Assembly (NCBI GenBank): GCA_052390035.1
Contig: JBQTHI010000106.1
Location: 1 to 26,475, forward strand
Direction: 5' to 3'
DNA from: JBQTHI01 sp052390035
Lineage (GTDB): Bacteria > Actinomycetota > Acidimicrobiia > Spongiisociales > ZC4RG35
DNA: 26,475 nucleotides
Within the stretch, counting starts at the first letter, position 1. Every line of letters starts with the position of its first letter. Of the stretch, positions 24,709 to 26,475 are shown one piece after another. The translations under genes were made by a program, and so were the position numbers. Below the pieces are notes generated by a model. The model saw nothing but the letters and a program-made list of their open reading frames with translations, was not told the origin of the DNA and searched no databases.

Positions 24709-25161
24709 TCAGGCCCCGAACTTGGCCACCATGACGTAGACGGCGAAAGCTATGAGCAACGTGTCGAGAACCCCGACCATGCCGAGCCTCGACATCAAAG
24801 ATCCACCCTGGGAGCTGTCACCAGCCGAAAACGCCGCCATGGCTTTCTTGGTTTGAGGGGTGAAGAACAACCCCGCCAAAGCGCCACCGATTATCAAGAC
24901 GGCGAACCCGATCCCGACGAAGGCCGACCCGAACCGATAGGCGCCATCGGAGCCGGTGACCAGGAGTATTCCGGTCACCAGGATCACTGCCGAGGCGGCA
25001 CCGTAGAGCGGGCCACTCATTTTGTTGACCGCCTCCAACCACCGGGTCGCCACAGATGAATCGCCGCCGGTCATCCGCCGTCCAACCGCCGCCTGGGTCA
25101 GGTTGGCCCCGATCCAGGTTCCGGCACCCAGAATGTGCAGCCACAGCAACAACGTGCGCAT
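24709..25161 (-). CDS. four-helix membrane protein, DUF2269/CopD-like
   Basis: The 150-residue product has about four helices (near 2-22, 48-68, 78-100 and 128-147). The N-terminal LLWLHILGAGTWIGANL has a His in the first helix, as in DUF2269 and copper-resistance-D-like proteins. These are small membrane proteins of poorly known role; haem or metal binding through the His is possible only by analogy. A good ribosome binding site (GGAGGGAAGG on the minus strand) precedes the ATG. It lies 35 bases downstream of the acyl-CoA ligase gene, and the AlkD-like remnant follows directly. Confidence 0.8.
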   Translation of the reverse strand: MRTLLLWLHILGAGTWIGANLTQAAVGRRMTGGDSSVATRWLEAVNKMSGPLYGAASAVILVTGILLVTGSDGAYRFGSAFVGIGFAVLIIGGALAGLFFTPQTKKAMAAFSAGDSSQGGSLMSRLGMVGVLDTLLIAFAVYVMVAKFGA

Positions 25162-25196
25162 ACCTTCCCTCCGGTCTCGAAGTGAGCGTAATGGGC

Positions 25197-26475
25197 CTAG
25201 CCGGCCGCCATCCGTTTGAGAGCGGCGCGGTCTACTTTTCCCAGGTGGGTGCTGGGAAGTGACGCCACCAGGAAGACCCGGCGTGGGTATTTGTATGGGT
25301 CAAGGTGATCGAGAGTATGTTGCTGCAACTCCGCCTCGGTGACTGGGCCTGCCGTCACCACGAAGGCGACAGGACGTAACAGACCGTCGGAGCCCGCAAT
25401 CGCTACCACGGCACAATCCCTGACCGCCGGGTGGTCGAGCAGGCAGGACTCGACCTCCGCCGGATTGAGCCATTTGCCTTTCACTTTGACCGAGTCGTCG
25501 ACTCGACCCTGATGGGTGACGTAGCCGGCATGGTCGATCGACACCAGGTCTCCTCCAACGAACCATTCCCCTCGAAACGCCTCGGCCGTCAAATCGGCGT
25601 TCTGCCAGTAGCCGGGGGCCCGCGAGCCGCCCCGAACCCAGAGCCTTCCCACCTCGCCTGATCCAACGACGTTCCCATGGTCGTCACAGGCCTTCACCTC
25701 GAACCCGCCGACCGCCCGCCCGACCGTGCCCGGGCGAGCATCACCCAGCCGGTTGGTGATGAAGATGTGCCACATCTCGGCGGTTCCCAAGCCGTCGAGC
25801 AGTTCCACTCCGGTTTGTTCCCTCCATCGATGGTAAAGGGAGACCGGCAGCGCCTCTCCTGCTGAGGTTGCGAACCGAAGCGAGGCAAAGTCGTCTTCCG
25901 CCCCAGAAGCCGCCAGCATCCCGCTTATAGCCGACGGAGTCGTAATGAGAATCGTCGGCCGATGCCGCCTGATCTGATCAAGCACGGCTTCGGGGGTCGG
26001 TGGACCGGGGAATAGAACGGTGGCGGCGCCCACCGAGAAAGGAAACAGCACCGCCGAGCCGAGGGCATAGCCAAAGAAGAGGCGAGGTACGGCGACGGTG
26101 AGGTCGTCAGGCCGATAACCGAGTGTGGCTTTGGCGTAAAGCTCGGTGCTGTTGACAAATGAGCGGTGGGTCTGTGGAACGATCTTGGGCGCACCGGTGG
26201 TGCCTCCCGAGAACAACCAGATGGCCGCGTCGTCGCGATGGGTGGGAAACGTTTCGATTGGGCCGGTGCGGCCAGACCCCTCGATGAATTTGAGCGACCC
26301 TCCGGCGTCGGACAGACGAGAGCGGTACACGGGCTCGGCGATTACGGCAGCCGGGCGGGCTGCCTCGACAATGGCGGAGAGATGTTCGGTGCGGAGGTCA
26401 GGGTTGATGGGGACCGCCACTGCCCCAATCTGGAGAATCCCGAACAGGGCACCGACAAACTCGGCACCGTCGGCC
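25197..26475 (-). CDS. acyl-CoA ligase, benzoate-CoA ligase-like, cut by the window edge
   Basis: About 425 residues of an adenylate-forming ligase are present; the N-terminus lies beyond the right edge, because the frame stays open through 26475 with typical family sequence (FVGALFGILQIGAVAV). Visible motifs are the P-loop SGGTTGAPK, the A5 region LDGLGTAEMWHIFITN, the hinge GRVDDSVKVKGKWLNPAEVE, and the catalytic Lys in HLGKVDRAALKR near the end. EMWHIF resembles benzoate-CoA ligase and relatives, so an aromatic or similar carboxylic acid is the likely substrate. It should form an acyl-CoA from ATP, CoA and an acid. It precedes the small membrane protein gene in the same direction. Confidence 0.9.
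   Translation of the reverse strand, partial: ADGAEFVGALFGILQIGAVAVPINPDLRTEHLSAIVEAARPAAVIAEPVYRSRLSDAGGSLKFIEGSGRTGPIETFPTHRDDAAIWLFSGGTTGAPKIVPQTHRSFVNSTELYAKATLGYRPDDLTVAVPRLFFGYALGSAVLFPFSVGAATVLFPGPPTPEAVLDQIRRHRPTILITTPSAISGMLAASGAEDDFASLRFATSAGEALPVSLYHRWREQTGVELLDGLGTAEMWHIFITNRLGDARPGTVGRAVGGFEVKACDDHGNVVGSGEVGRLWVRGGSRAPGYWQNADLTAEAFRGEWFVGGDLVSIDHAGYVTHQGRVDDSVKVKGKWLNPAEVESCLLDHPAVRDCAVVAIAGSDGLLRPVAFVVTAGPVTEAELQQHTLDHLDPYKYPRRVFLVASLPSTHLGKVDRAALKRMAAG

Noticed and set aside
1..26475. CRISPR arrays, insertion sequences, integrase or phage genes
   Set aside because: No regularly spaced repeats, transposase motifs or attachment-site duplications were seen on either strand.

Overview
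The window is high-GC actinobacterial DNA. The best lineage hint is a surface protein at 1949-3571 whose SLH repeats carry cysteine-containing segments of the type FCPDQSVTRGQMAVFIGRA, and a solute-binding lipoprotein with a Thr/Ala/Pro linker. Both styles are familiar from Acidimicrobiia and related deep actinobacterial lineages. This placement is an inference from sequence style, not a phylogeny. No rRNA, tRNA, CRISPR array or transposase was seen, and no stretch of more than 300 bases lacks a gene.

Left part (1-4109): a small membrane protein; a leftward group of a DUF6529-type haem-b-like membrane protein, a membrane-anchored monohaem cytochrome c and a small membrane protein; a tandem repeat that also forms a 15-bp stem; a secreted SLH plus DUF3048 protein; and a SnoaL/NTF2-like protein.

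Centre (4143-18596): this is the most interesting part. A leftward pair, an atypical SDR and an XRE-cupin regulator, lies back to back with a very compact rightward operon. That operon encodes a 3-hydroxyisobutyrate-dehydrogenase-like protein, a bicupin, an M24 pita-bread protein with an altered metal site, TPP-dependent E1 alpha and beta subunits, an amidohydrolase, and a complete ribose/nucleoside-type ABC importer. The importer consists of permease 1, a lipoprotein binding protein, a double ATPase and permease 2. Permease 2 is fused in one 817-residue reading frame to a second amidohydrolase, a paralogue of the free one. Most of the genes overlap by start/stop codons, so they are probably co-transcribed and translationally coupled. 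The simplest model is an import-and-degrade system for a nitrogen-containing or heterocyclic small molecule, with the tethered hydrolase on the cytoplasmic side of the channel. The substrate cannot be read from the sequence.

Right part (18637-26475): a leftward HAD hydrolase is divergent from a five-gene rightward run. The run holds an ABC-2 ATPase, two NodJ-like ABC-2 permeases and two DppB/DppC-like permeases that lack their own ATPase and binding protein here. After it come a leftward VOC-domain protein, the 3' remnant of a DNA alkylation repair gene, a four-helix membrane protein and an acyl-CoA ligase (benzoate-CoA ligase-like) cut by the right edge.
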